Notes: generated from the sequence alone by a model not told the origin. A stretch of DNA of 64,000 bases from UBA7446 sp965656545 (GCA_965656545.1 CBFHKZ010000001.1:434001-498000); one strand, 5' to 3'. Positions 25,952 to 36,131 are shown, counted from the first letter of the stretch. Numbers and translations are program-made.

Positions 25952-26278
25952 TTGAACTACGGAAAACACCTATTTTTTTCAACCAAAACACTCCACGTAT
26001 TGTGGTGTTTGGTTTTTTGTTCCCAGTTAGCTGTGATTGCTTTTTCAGGCCTAGATTATACCGGTACTGAAAGCATTAGCATTACAAAAGAAGGTGAAGA
26101 GCCAAAACCTAAAGACGGAAAAGCTTTTACTGACTTGATTGAAGAGAGTAGCTTTTTAGTTACGGAACTTCCCGTGTTTACATTTTTCTTTTACAAAGCA
26201 TCTTTAACACACTTCAAATTCCTCATCCATACGGAGTTTGTTACAGCTCTTGATTCCCCTCCCCCCGAGTACGTTTAG
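25952..26278 (+). CDS. Small membrane-associated hypothetical protein upstream of SulP
   Basis: A 108-residue frame with no upstream ATG; the only sensible start is TTG at 25952. It has a hydrophobic segment at about residues 13-32 (TLHVLWCLVFCSQLAVIAF) and a second hydrophobic, aromatic stretch (TELPVFTFFFYKA). I do not recognise the family. The preceding promoter element, the long clean frame and its position 51 bases before the SulP transporter suggest a real gene of the same transcript, perhaps an accessory to anion uptake. Confidence 0.6.
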   Translation: MNYGKHLFFSTKTLHVLWCLVFCSQLAVIAFSGLDYTGTESISITKEGEEPKPKDGKAFTDLIEESSFLVTELPVFTFFFYKASLTHFKFLIHTEFVTALDSPPPEYV

Positions 26279-26329
26279 TTATTTCTTGCCCCCTTCCTTT
26301 TAACCTAAATTTTTTCAAATAACTAAATA

Positions 26330-28183
26330 ATGAAAAAGACATTCTTTCATATTAAGGGCGATCTCTTCGGTGGTTTAACCGCAGGTATTGTTGCGCTTCC
26401 CTTGGCTCTAGCATTCGGTGTATCCTCTGGATTGGGTCCCACAGCAGGGCTTTATGGCGCTATATTTTTAAGTTTTTTCGCTGCATTACTGGGCGGAACA
26501 AACACCCAAATTTCTGGACCAACTGCTCCCATGACGGCAGTGAGTATGGTTATCATCGGCACGTTGATTGCAGCCAATGACGGCAGTGTTGAAAAAGCAT
26601 TGCCCATCATATTGGCAGTATTCATACTGGCAGGTCTTATGCAAGTGGCATTGGGCTTTTTAAAGCTTGGTAAGTATATCCGTTATATTCCTTATCCAGT
26701 TGTTTCTGGATTTATGACGGCCATTGGACTTATTATTTTGATTACGCAGTTGCTTCCAGTTTTGGGGTACTACGCCAAAGAAGATATTGCTTATGTCGAT
26801 ACCTTTAAACCACAAGCAGAGGCCATTATTTTGAGCAATATTCTTGAAGAAGAGGCAGGCGAAGGATTATTGGTTTTAGACGATTTCTCTGAAACGGTAA
26901 GCCGTGGATCTGCTATTTCGCAAGCACAGATTTTAGAAGAGTCGCAAACGCTAGCTGCTAAATCGGCATCAGGTGTTTTGGGTGCTATTCGCGTATTGCC
27001 ATCTGCACTTCAAAACTTCAGTTGGATTGAGTTTTTATTAGCACTCGGTACCATTATCATTATTTATGGTTTTAAGCGCATCACGACAGCTGTTCCCAGT
27101 ACACTGGTGGCTTTAGTAGTCATGACAGGCGTGGCCATATTGTTTGTGCCAAGCTATCGTCCAATCACGGCCATTCCACAAGGATTTCCTGTTCCTAAAT
27201 GGGAAATTTTTACTGAGTTGCGTTTGGCTAAATTAGTGCCTTATGTTTTTACAGCGTTGACCCTGGCGCTTTTAGGAGCTATTGATTCCTTGCTTACAAG
27301 TGTGGTAGCAGATAACATGACCAAGACACGTCACAAGCCCAATAAGGAGCTAATTGGCCAAGGGATTGGAAACAGCATCTCTGCTATGTTTGGTGGGATT
27401 CCAGGCGCAGGTGCTACCATTAGAACGGTGGTGAATATCAACTCAGGTGGTAAGACCCGAATTTCTGGAATGATTGCCGGGCTCGTACTGCTTATGATTC
27501 TATTGTTGTTTAGTTCAGCCGCTTCTACGATTCCCGCTGCAGTACTTGCAGGAATTTTGGTAACAGTAGGAATCGGGGTGATGGATTACAAAGGATTGCG
27601 TGCCATTCCCTCACTTCCACGAGACATCAGGATCGGCAAAATGGGCATCAGCTCTGAAGTTGTTGTAATGCTTGTCGTTATGTTTTTGTCAACGGTATGG
27701 AATTTGGTATACGCAGTAGGTATTGGTCTTATTATGGCATCTTTGATGTTTATGAAAAAGATTGGAGACCTAACTGAAAGTTCTTCTGAGGTCAATACTG
27801 GCAGTAAAGAAAAGCTTTGGGAAGATGAGAAGGGAATTCCAGTATTAAAGAGCGATGGTATTGCCATTAAGCACATCAATGGTCCCTTATTTTTCGGCTC
27901 TACGGACGGCTTTCAAAAACTAGCCAAAACGATTTCCGAAGAAGCGAATACGGTACTCTTCCGCTTTGACCGCATGGAGTATATAGACCAATCAGGGTTG
28001 TATGCTTTAGAAGATTTATTGGTAGAATTGAGTAAACAGCAGAAGCGTATTTATTTTATTCACTTACCAAAACAGCCACGCTACATGATGGAGCGTATTG
28101 GTTTGTTGCCGAAACTGGTTCCCGCGGCAAATGTTTTTGAGGAACTCCCAGATTTTTTAAATCACATCAAATCACAAAACTAA
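26330..28183 (+). CDS. SulP-family inorganic anion transporter with STAS domain (probable bicarbonate uptake)
   Basis: A 617-residue polytopic transporter. The SulP core starts DLFGGLTAGIVALPLALAFG and contains LGGTNTQISGPTAPMTAVS and NSISAMFGGIPGAGATIRTV. A soluble STAS domain occupies about residues 505-610 (GPLFFGSTDGFQKLAKTI, FRFDRMEYIDQSGLYALEDL). About 80 residues rich in Glu and Ser interrupt the membrane region after residue 145. A beta-carbonic anhydrase gene follows 10 bases downstream; this pairing is the basis for preferring bicarbonate over sulfate as substrate. Confidence 0.9.
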   Translation: MKKTFFHIKGDLFGGLTAGIVALPLALAFGVSSGLGPTAGLYGAIFLSFFAALLGGTNTQISGPTAPMTAVSMVIIGTLIAANDGSVEKALPIILAVFILAGLMQVALGFLKLGKYIRYIPYPVVSGFMTAIGLIILITQLLPVLGYYAKEDIAYVDTFKPQAEAIILSNILEEEAGEGLLVLDDFSETVSRGSAISQAQILEESQTLAAKSASGVLGAIRVLPSALQNFSWIEFLLALGTIIIIYGFKRITTAVPSTLVALVVMTGVAILFVPSYRPITAIPQGFPVPKWEIFTELRLAKLVPYVFTALTLALLGAIDSLLTSVVADNMTKTRHKPNKELIGQGIGNSISAMFGGIPGAGATIRTVVNINSGGKTRISGMIAGLVLLMILLLFSSAASTIPAAVLAGILVTVGIGVMDYKGLRAIPSLPRDIRIGKMGISSEVVVMLVVMFLSTVWNLVYAVGIGLIMASLMFMKKIGDLTESSSEVNTGSKEKLWEDEKGIPVLKSDGIAIKHINGPLFFGSTDGFQKLAKTISEEANTVLFRFDRMEYIDQSGLYALEDLLVELSKQQKRIYFIHLPKQPRYMMERIGLLPKLVPAANVFEELPDFLNHIKSQN

Positions 28184-28193
28184 AATATATAAA

Positions 28194-28823
28194 ATGAGAA
28201 ATAATATCTTAACATCAGATGCACAGGCACAACTTACGCCTGACACAGTCTTATCTAATTTAAAGGCTGGAAATTCAAATTACACCGCTGCTAATTTAAC
28301 AGCTGTTGCTATCAATGATTTACGCGCTGCTAGTGTTTCTGGCCAAGCGCCTCAAGCTATTGTGTTGTCTTGTATTGATTCACGTGTTGTCGTTGAGGAG
28401 GTTTTTGATCAAGCGCTTGGCGATATTTTTGTTGCACGTGTTGCCGGAAACTTTGTCAATACAGACATCGTTGCAAGTATGGAATACGCCTGCAAGGTTG
28501 CAGGGAGTAAACTTATCGTGGTCTTGGGTCACGAAGGTTGTGGAGCAGTAAAAGCAGCTTGTGATGGCGTTGAGTTGGGGAATATCACTTCCTTGCTATC
28601 TAACATTCAACCAGCTGTAGATGCAGTAAAGTCTACTGTGGAAGCGCCTTACAACAGCGCGAACACTGATTTTGTAAACGCTGCTATAGCAGAAAACGTC
28701 AATCACACTATAGGTGAAATCAAAAGCATGAGCCCCATTTTAGCTGAAATGGAAGCTGCTGGTGAAATTGCCATTAAAGGTGGAGTTTACCAACTTGCAA
28801 GTGGTGCTGTTGCTTGGTTGTAA
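28194..28823 (+). CDS. Beta-class carbonic anhydrase
   Basis: A zinc enzyme interconverting CO2 and bicarbonate, 209 residues. Zinc ligands and the catalytic dyad are visible in SCIDSRV (Cys, Asp-Arg) and GHEGCGAVKAA (His, Cys). No signal peptide, so cytoplasmic. It shares the transcript with the SulP transporter, suggesting that imported bicarbonate is equilibrated for carboxylation or pH control. Confidence 0.95.
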   Translation: MRNNILTSDAQAQLTPDTVLSNLKAGNSNYTAANLTAVAINDLRAASVSGQAPQAIVLSCIDSRVVVEEVFDQALGDIFVARVAGNFVNTDIVASMEYACKVAGSKLIVVLGHEGCGAVKAACDGVELGNITSLLSNIQPAVDAVKSTVEAPYNSANTDFVNAAIAENVNHTIGEIKSMSPILAEMEAAGEIAIKGGVYQLASGAVAWL

Positions 28824-28845
28824 AAAGCAACATAACACAATATCC

Positions 28846-28871
28846 AAAAGCGCCTTAGGGCGCTTTTTTTA
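28846..28871 (+). terminator. Rho-independent terminator after the carbonic anhydrase gene
   Basis: Stem AAAAGCGCC / GGCGCTTTT with a four-base loop and a T run. Confidence 0.9.
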
Positions 28872-28978
28872 TTGCAGTATTTCAATTCCCTTTTAATTAT
28901 ATTTAAAGTTGACTAATAATTCGTTTTTTATAGCGCTAGTTCAATTTTTAGTCGTAATCTTGCATATATTTTTTAATT

Positions 28979-29170
28979 ATGACTGGTAAAGTAAAGTTTT
29001 TTAACGACTCAAAAGGATTTGGTTTCATCACAACAGACGCTGGTGAAGATGTTTTTGTTCACATTAGTGCCCTAGAAGACGGTATGTCTCTAAACGAAGG
29101 AGACAGTGTTTCTTTCGAAGAAGTTGATGGTAAACGCGGTAAATCCGCTAACAACATTAAACTGCTTTAA
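28979..29170 (+). CDS. cspA: Cold-shock domain protein
   Basis: A 63-residue single-domain RNA/DNA-binding protein. RNP1 (KGFGFIT) and RNP2 (DVFVHIS) are both present in MTGKVKFFNDSKGFGFITTD and the following residues. A leader of about 100 bases after the previous terminator may hold cold-responsive structure, but I cannot define one. A terminator follows. Confidence 0.95.
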   Translation: MTGKVKFFNDSKGFGFITTDAGEDVFVHISALEDGMSLNEGDSVSFEEVDGKRGKSANNIKLL

Positions 29171-29191
29171 TAAAGTAGTTTTCTTCTCATT

Positions 29192-29214
29192 CCTTCGAAT
29201 CTCGAAGGGTTTTT
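29192..29214 (+). terminator. Rho-independent terminator after the cold-shock gene
   Basis: CCTTCGA - ATCT-type loop - TCGAAGG followed by GTTTTT. Confidence 0.85.
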
Positions 29215-29447
29215 CATTGCATTAAAGCGATTGGATTTTCATAATACTCATGCAGTATCGTGGGTGTAGTACTTTGTACGTGTACTTTCTCAAGTTGTTT
29301 TTTGTGTATTTCATGTAATGTCTCTTGGTATATTATACGTATCAATTGCCGTGCACGTAATGAGTTATTTAAATTAAGTAAATTATTTTGTTTAATTTAG
29401 GACTCTGAATCACAATTAATCAAGGGGTTAGCACTTCATAGGTATAC

Positions 29448-31262
29448 ATGGCATCACTAATAGAACACGATCAACCGCTCGACAAGAGGCTAACGAAGCA
29501 CTTGTTGCGGAGGGCTTGTTTCCAATATTCAAAAGATCAGCTTAATGCCATGACCGGCAAGACTGCTGCGCAAATTTTGGCTACGCTCAACGTAGCTAAG
29601 TCTTTTTCGTGGACGTGGCCCAACGACCCCGTCACTAATAATGCGAACTCTGATTGCTCAGGAGAGCAAGACGGTTATTGGCTCAACACGCCTGGATGGC
29701 TTAATAATACGTATACCTGTAGGCAAACACCCAAAAGAGGCATGGTTGCTGGTTGGTGGTGGTATAATGCCATAAAACAAAACTCACTTATTGATAAAAT
29801 GACGTGGTTTTTGTTTACCACGTTTACCGCCTCCAAAGACGACGGTTCAGGTAAATCAGCACATTATTTTGACTATTTAAATTTATTGCAATTCTACGCT
29901 GATAAAAGCGTGAAAGATTTGGCACGTAAAATTACGTTTGACAACGCCATGCTTTACTATTTAGACAATGGTGATAACAACAATAACAGCCCAAACGAAA
30001 ACTACGCTAGAGAATTCTTGGAACTCTTTACCATTGGCAAAGGACCACAAGTTGCAGATGGTGATTACACAAACTATACAGAGCACGATGTAGTTCAGGC
30101 TGCTAAAGTATTTTCTGGAATAAAACTTAAAAACAACCGCGATACATTTGACAGTGATACAGTTAAATTGCCTCATTACACCAATGGCATTCCTATGGGC
30201 TATATTAATGTAAATAAACATGATACAGGCGATAAGACTTTTAGCCAAGCTTTTAATAGCCAAACCATTTCAGGTGGAAACGCAACTTCGGCTATTAATG
30301 CAGAGTTAGACGCTTTTGTTGATATGGTTTTTAATCAGTTGGAAACGGCAAAAAACTATGTTCGTAAAATGTACCGCATGTTTGTTCGCAGTGAATGGGA
30401 GCAAGATGTTGAAGACGATATCATTACGCCATTGGCACAACAGCTCAAAAACAATGGGTACAACTTGTTGGAAGTATTGCAAACGCTTTTAAAGTCTAAG
30501 CACTTTTTTGACTTGGATGATAGTGATGGTACAGATGAAAATATTGGAGGCATTATAAAAAGCCCATTGCAGTTTTTAAATGAATTAATTTGCATATTAG
30601 ACGTTGCTATTCCAAACCCAGATACACCTCAACTTGCAGAAGGGGCTACTTGGGACACTTCAAATGAGAACTTTAGATTTTATTTATTCTGGTGGAATTT
30701 TTGTCACAACACCTTTTTCTCATTCAGTGGAATGAACTTCTTTTCACCTGCTACTGTAGCTGGTTACCCTGCCAATTACCAACCACCCGCTTATGACAAA
30801 GCATGGTTTAACTCAAACAATATCATTGCACGCTATAACACCATTCTCTCTTTTATTGGTGGCACTTACACAGATGGCAAAGGAAATGGTCATAATAGTA
30901 TTCAAGGCATTCAAACAGCTTCAAATGGCAACCGATATTATTCACGTATTTGGACAGATTTTAATGCAACTAACTTTATTGAAAACAGCATATCCGATCC
31001 ATCTGATGCTACTGTAATAGTGCAGTAATTAGCTGAACTGTTTTACTGTGAAGATATCGATGCCAGTAGAGTTGCTTATTTTGTTAAGTTCTTAATACAT
31101 GATAATGAGCCCAATTATGTTTGGTACGACGCTTGGACAGCATATAAGACTGGAAGCGGAGATGCCCAAGATAATGCGGCTATTTTTATAAAAAACAGGT
31201 TGTCTGGCCAAGATGGTTTGCTTCCAAAAATGATCAATGCCGCCGAATTCCAACTCATGTAA
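29448..31262 (+). pseudogene. DUF1800 protein interrupted by one in-frame TAA
   Basis: The frame 29448-31262 encodes a 604-codon DUF1800 protein beginning IEHDQPLDKRLTKHLLRRA, the normal family start, with NYAREFLELFTIGKG in the middle. A TAA at 31026-31028 splits it after VIVQ. Reading on without a shift gives LAELFYCEDIDASRVAYFVK and ends EFQLM, which fits a DUF1800 C-terminus. One C-to-T change of CAA to TAA would explain it. DUF1800 proteins are of unknown function and usually paired with DUF1501. A shortened 526-residue product may still be made. Confidence 0.8.
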
Positions 31263-31271
31263 TCACAGCAT

Positions 31272-32936
31272 ATGAAAAGAAGAGAATTTATTAAACTTTC
31301 TGCTACCGCGTCAGCGCTGGGATTACTTCCCTATGAAGTGGGTGCTGCTTTGAAGTTGGCCAATACGTCTTTGAGTTGCGATATTTCAAATCGAAAACTT
31401 GTATTGATTGAACTCAAAGGTGGAAATGACGGTTTAAACACGTTGATACCCTATGATAACTACGGGTATTACAGCGGTACACTACGTCCTGATATTCATA
31501 TTCCAGTGACCAACTACAACAACATGGCTGTTGATATTTCAAAAGCGGGTACCAATCAAGATTTAATATTTAACCCTGCGCTTTTAGAGGGTAGTTTCAA
31601 CTCAGGTTTTAAGGGCTTGTATCAAGACGGTATGTTACGCGTATTGCAATCTGTTGGGTATCCATCGGCAAATAAGAGTCACTTTGCCTCAATAGACTTG
31701 TGGGCCACGGGTAATGATGGAAACAGCTGGGACAATGGAAAAGATAGCGGTTGGATGGGACGATTTATGGAAGAGGCTTATGCTGATTTATTTCCCTCAA
31801 CCTTTCCAGTAGGCATTCAGCTTGGTTCAAGTAACACATGGCTTGGTTTTCATGCCGAGCACGAGCATTGAACGGCACTTAACATTGAAGGACAAAACTC
31901 TGAAAATTTCTATTCGGTATTGAATGGTTTGGCTGGTCAAGCACCTCAGAGTATTCCGCAAAACTCACATTACGGCACCGAATTACAGTATATTGTTGAT
32001 ACAGACGCAAGCGCAAATACTTATGCTAAATCAATACAAGATTCATTTAATGCCGTCGGAGCAACCAATCTGGTCAGTTATCCCGACACTGATCTTGCCG
32101 ATCAATTAAAAACAGTAGCGCGCCTAATTCGCGGTGGTATTCAGACCAAAGTATATATGGTAACCATTGGTGGTTTTGATACACACAACGCACAGAACCA
32201 AGGCTCTGGCGATATAAACGGACGTCATACAGATCTGATGAATCAACTTTCTACTGCAGTAGATGCCTTTGTGGCTGATATTAATTCGGATACAATAGGA
32301 GACGATATTATTGGATTGACATTCTCCGAATTTGGTCGTAAGGCCATTCAGAACGGAAACTATGGTACCGATCACGGAGAAATTGCTCCTATGTTTGTGT
32401 TTGGAAAACCAGTAGAAGGTGGTATTTCTGGTGTAAATGTTGATTTGACTGAAGCTACTTCTAATAACAACTGGCAGCTGAAAACAGTACAGCATGATTA
32501 CCGACAGGTTTTTGCTACGCTTATGCAAGATTTCCTAGGCGCTTCGGATGCCGTGGTTGATAATGCCTTTTTTGACCAAACCAATCAACAGAGTTTTACG
32601 GACAACAAGTTGTCTGAAATGATCAAATCAACCCACCATGTCGATGCTTCTTGCTATACTTTGCGTCTTGACGATGTTGCTGAGGAGTCTTTTTGGGCTA
32701 CCTACCCAAATCCGGTTTATGATAATTTACACATAAACCCCCTACTTGAAGCAATTTCAATTATGGGCTATCGGGTAGTAGATACCAGTGGCCGTACAGT
32801 TAAGAAAGGAAAACTTGATTTTGAGCTTGGTTACGGTGTTATAGACATGTCATCTTTAAAAGCGGGTGTTTATGTTGTTCAATTGAGCGATGGTGAACGC
32901 ACAACAAATAAAAAAATCATAAAAGCCTCTGTTTGA
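31272..32936 (+). pseudogene. DUF1501 protein with type IX secretion domain, interrupted by one in-frame TGA
   Basis: The frame 31272-32936 (555 codons) encodes a DUF1501 protein of the alkaline phosphatase-like clan. The start MKRREFIKLSATASALGLL is a twin-arginine signal. GGNDGLNTLIPYDNY and NKSHFASIDLWATG are family motifs. TGA at 31869-31871 follows GFHAEHEH; the same frame continues TALNIEGQNSENFYS without loss, so GGA to TGA is likely. The C-terminus (YPNPVYDNLHINP ... AGVYVVQLSDG) is a type IX secretion sorting domain. As sequenced, the secretion domain cannot be made on the same chain unless the stop is read through. Confidence 0.8.
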
Positions 32937-32996
32937 TTTCTCGTCAATCTTGGTTTTTATGCTTGCCATTAGGTTATAAGTATATATCTTTATAAC

Positions 32997-34085
32997 ATGA
33001 AATTACATTTTCTATTCGCTTTATTGCTTGTTGTAAGCTGCCAGCAAAAACCAAAAGCACCTGAACAAACCGCTGGTCATAGTTGTACGCCTACGAACAG
33101 CCGATTTTCATCTGATATAGCGCATAACTTTCAACAAGATCCAAATCAATCTACAGCTGACATGATTTTGATTCCTGGGGGCACCTTTAATATGGGTGCT
33201 GATGATGATCGTGCATGGCGTGATGAATATCCAAAACACCAGGTCCAGATAGACTCTTTTTGGATGGACATACACGAAGTAACCAATGCGCAATTTGCCG
33301 CTTTTGTAGCAGCAACCAACTATATTACTACGGCTGAGAAGGCTGTTGACTGGGATGAAATTAAAAAGGCATTACCGCCGGGTACGCCCAAGCCTGATGA
33401 CAGTCAGCTTGCTGCTGCGTCCTTGGTTTTTGTAGGTACGCAGAACGCTGTCCCACTTGATAATGTAAGTCAATGGTGGCGCTGGAAAAAAGGGGCCAAT
33501 TGGCGTCAACCCGAAGGTCCGGGGAGTGATATTATAGGCAAAGAAAACCATCCGGTTGTTCATGTGAGTTGGTTTGATGCTGTGGCCTATTGTAACTGGG
33601 CTGGCAAGCGACTTCCAACAGAAGCTGAATGGGAATATGCAAGTAGAGGCGGTTTGCAGGACAACCCTTACGCTTGGGGGGACGAAGCTCTTTTAGAAGG
33701 AAAACCCAAAGCCAATACGTGGGAAGGAAATTTCCCATATCAAAACAACGTGCGAGATGGCTTTTATTTAAGTGCTCCTGTTAGCACTTACGCAGCAAAC
33801 GGATATGGATTGTATGATATGTCTGGAAATGTCTGGGAATGGTGTGCCGACTGGTACCATGAAAATTACTACGAAACATTAGCCAGTCAAACAGCTGTTA
33901 ACCCAAAAGGACCAGAAACGTCATACGATTCAAACGAACCCTATGCGCAAAAGCGCGTGAGTAGGGGGGGTAGTTTTTTATGTCATAAAAGCTATTGTAG
34001 TGGATATCGCAACTCCATGCGAATGAAAACAACACCAGACACGGGAAGTATACATACAGGCTTTAGAGCTGTTAAGGATATGTAA
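32997..34085 (+). CDS. Formylglycine-generating enzyme family lipoprotein
   Basis: A 362-residue FGE-sulfatase (SUMF1) fold. The N-terminus MKLHFLFALLLVVSCQQKP has a lipobox, so it is envelope-anchored. The FGE domain starts at MILIPGGTFNMGADDDRAWR and includes HEVTNAQFAAFV, RLPTEAEWEYASRGG and MSGNVWEWCADWYH. Unlike many relatives it keeps both active-site cysteines (Cys329 and Cys334 in GGSFLCHKSYCSGYRNS), the copper site that turns a sulfatase Cys into formylglycine. A true sulfatase-activating role is therefore possible; no sulfatase is in the window. It lies just downstream of the DUF1501 gene. Confidence 0.9.
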   Translation: MKLHFLFALLLVVSCQQKPKAPEQTAGHSCTPTNSRFSSDIAHNFQQDPNQSTADMILIPGGTFNMGADDDRAWRDEYPKHQVQIDSFWMDIHEVTNAQFAAFVAATNYITTAEKAVDWDEIKKALPPGTPKPDDSQLAAASLVFVGTQNAVPLDNVSQWWRWKKGANWRQPEGPGSDIIGKENHPVVHVSWFDAVAYCNWAGKRLPTEAEWEYASRGGLQDNPYAWGDEALLEGKPKANTWEGNFPYQNNVRDGFYLSAPVSTYAANGYGLYDMSGNVWEWCADWYHENYYETLASQTAVNPKGPETSYDSNEPYAQKRVSRGGSFLCHKSYCSGYRNSMRMKTTPDTGSIHTGFRAVKDM

Positions 34086-34209
34086 CAGTTAACGTTGTTT
34101 TGATAACAAAGCCAAATAGCATCACCAGTATAGGGTTCTCTTTGCCTGTCTTTTAGGAAATACAGCAAACACTGTTTGCAGCACTTAGCGAATAAAACCA
34201 ACAAAGCCC

Positions 34210-34761
34210 TTACAAATACATTTTCATCTCACTTGCACTAACGTCATAGGTCCAAACGATATGATACCAAACATTGGCTAAGAGTGTACCCGATGCTGAT
34301 TCACCATCCACTGAATAGTGACCTTGATATACCATTGAGTTTCTAGCACCAAGATGAAGACCTTTTCTTGTGCCCCCTGATAATGTGCCAAAAATAAAAT
34401 TGTCACCTACAATATCTTTAAATCTAACTGCTGCTTCCATGGAATAGTCAGAGTCGTAAAATCCTAAATCCGAGGCAGTTTTTGAAGTTTCAACATAATC
34501 ATTTGAACCATCAAAAGACATATAATCAAAGTCACCATTACTTACATAACTAACTCCATTAAGTGAAGTATTAAAGTTTGTTGATCCAATGGACACCCAT
34601 GTTGTTCCTGAACCTGAGTATGAACTAGAATTTGATGCATCTAGGTAAAGGGTAGAAGTAATAGAAGTGGACCTTTCAGGTCCACCAGCAAAGCCATAAT
34701 TAGATGGCATGATTTGACTGTTAAGTGAAATACTGAAAAGTAAAATAATTGTAATTTTTTT
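34210..34761 (-). pseudogene. LamG-type lectin-like secreted protein, remnant
   Basis: The frame reads KKITIILLFSISLNSQ (a signal peptide without an ATG; a stop precedes it) and then a concanavalin/LamG-like domain: STLYLDASNSSSYSGSGTTW, FDYMSFDGSNDYVETSK, SMEAAVRFKD and NVWYHIVWTYDVSASEMKMYL, where TAA ends it. LamG domains normally continue with a YLNGxxVG strand and two more strands, so both ends are damaged. The only ATG (34710) lies after the signal peptide. Probably once a type IX secreted adhesin or hydrolase. Confidence 0.65.
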
Positions 34762-34935
34762 TTAATTCTTTCTACACAAGCTTTTAAAACTTTGAAAAAA
34801 GCAATGATTAAAACAGAATTATTTCCCTTTTCTCAACTTTAAAAAGTGTGCTTTTAAATTTATTAAATTACATCATGTTTCAATTTAAGCCAAGTTGAGC
34901 GCTTTCAATCCTCAAGAAAGTTTACTCCTTTTTAA

Positions 34936-36045
34936 TTATGGAATAATCTCTACGTTTCCTTTCCGTGAACCCAATCTATGACGCAGCTTTCGACGGTATC
35001 TAAAGCTGATTAGAACTCCGATTGTGATGATGATAAAATAGCCTAATATAGAGATTAAGGGTGGTGCTATTCTCACTATAAATGACATGATGATTACATT
35101 AATAAGTCCAATTAGTCCCAAGAATAAAGATGAAATAAGATGGCTGGTACTAAAAAATCGAATGACCATATGATGGATGTGAAAGTTATCAGGTGCAAAT
35201 GGGCTTTTTCCTATACGAATACGATAGTAGTATATGCTAACGGTGTCTATAATAGGTATAGAAAAAATCGATAAAGGCCCTAAGACAAGCAAACTTTTAC
35301 TTGGGAGTACAATGCTCATATATGTGCTTTCATTATTAATAAACACAAGTGTAAATAAAAAAAGCATAAAGCCAACAATCATAGATCCTGTGTCTCCCAT
35401 AAACCCCTTTTTGTTTTTTGAAAAATTAATAGGCAAATAGGCTATAAGTATTCCAAAAAACAATAATGATAACCCAAAAAATGGCTGGTTGTTAGTAATC
35501 CAAAATAACAATCCGAAACATATGAATGAAATAGCACCTGTGATTGCAGCATTACCGTCAATACCGTCGATAAGGTTAAATGAATTGATCATACTTATGC
35601 CAATAAACATAGTAAAAGGGAAGCTTATTTCTACAGGAATTGTGTAAATTCCTAAAAAACCATAAAGATTATCTACCATAAGATGAGGGTTGAAATACAG
35701 CATTATGGATATAGCAATAATTTGGAAAAACAATTTTTCGACAGAGCGAATTATTTTCAAATCATCCCTAATTCCTGTAAGTGTTATAATTAACAGTGAC
35801 ACGATTAATACATCGTAATTGATGTATTTGGCTAATAAATTAGAATAAAAAAAAGTACCTAACACAAATAAAATAAAAAATCCGGCACCCAAAATGCTTG
35901 GTGTGGGTGTAGTGTGTAAATCTCTAAACTTACGTGGTCCATATAGGTTAAAGGTTAATGCGACTTGCCTAATGCCGTCCAATATAAAATAAGAAGTGAA
36001 TAAAACGCCACACAGAAATACAACAGAAAATAAAAAATCAAACAC
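34936..36045 (-). CDS. Undecaprenyl-phosphate sugar-1-phosphate transferase (WecA/MraY family)
   Basis: A polytopic GT4 phosphotransferase of 369 residues that starts lipid-linked polysaccharide synthesis by moving a (probably HexNAc) sugar-1-phosphate onto undecaprenyl phosphate. Catalytic motifs are present: TGIRDDLKIIRS (aspartate pair), MINSFNLIDGIDGNAA, KGFMGDTGSMIVG, and the HIHH loop (DNFHIHHMVIR). About ten membrane helices. It is transcribed divergently from the rest of the polysaccharide locus. The lipid acceptor is family knowledge; the sugar is not readable. Confidence 0.9.
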   Translation of the reverse strand: MFDFLFSVVFLCGVLFTSYFILDGIRQVALTFNLYGPRKFRDLHTTPTPSILGAGFFILFVLGTFFYSNLLAKYINYDVLIVSLLIITLTGIRDDLKIIRSVEKLFFQIIAISIMLYFNPHLMVDNLYGFLGIYTIPVEISFPFTMFIGISMINSFNLIDGIDGNAAITGAISFICFGLLFWITNNQPFFGLSLLFFGILIAYLPINFSKNKKGFMGDTGSMIVGFMLFLFTLVFINNESTYMSIVLPSKSLLVLGPLSIFSIPIIDTVSIYYYRIRIGKSPFAPDNFHIHHMVIRFFSTSHLISSLFLGLIGLINVIIMSFIVRIAPPLISILGYFIIITIGVLISFRYRRKLRHRLGSRKGNVEIIP

Positions 36046-36123
36046 TTAGCTTTAATATTATGTTAAGGAAACTATATTTTAAATACTATTAAGAATTATT
36101 TAAATATAACAACAAAATTAAAT

Positions 36124-36131
36124 TATATTTG
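36124..36131 (+). promoter_or_regulatory. TATATTTG, -7 element upstream of the polysaccharide locus
   Basis: An exact TAnnTTTG match 15 bases before the ATG at 36146, in a very AT-rich divergent intergenic region. No clear -33 box. Confidence 0.45.

Noticed and set aside
31026..31871. Selenocysteine or stop-codon reassignment to explain the TGA and TAA
   Set aside because: Two different stops in unrelated family positions, no SECIS-like hairpin seen, and TAA and TGA end neighbouring normal genes.
33992..34204. Minus-strand frame that could continue the LamG domain by a frameshift
   Set aside because: It mostly mirrors the 3' part of the formylglycine-generating enzyme gene and shows no LamG-like strands.
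34667..34685. Perfect 8-bp inverted repeat GTGGACCT/AGGTCCAC in the LamG remnant
   Set aside because: Lies within coding-like sequence, isolated, no other sign of a site.
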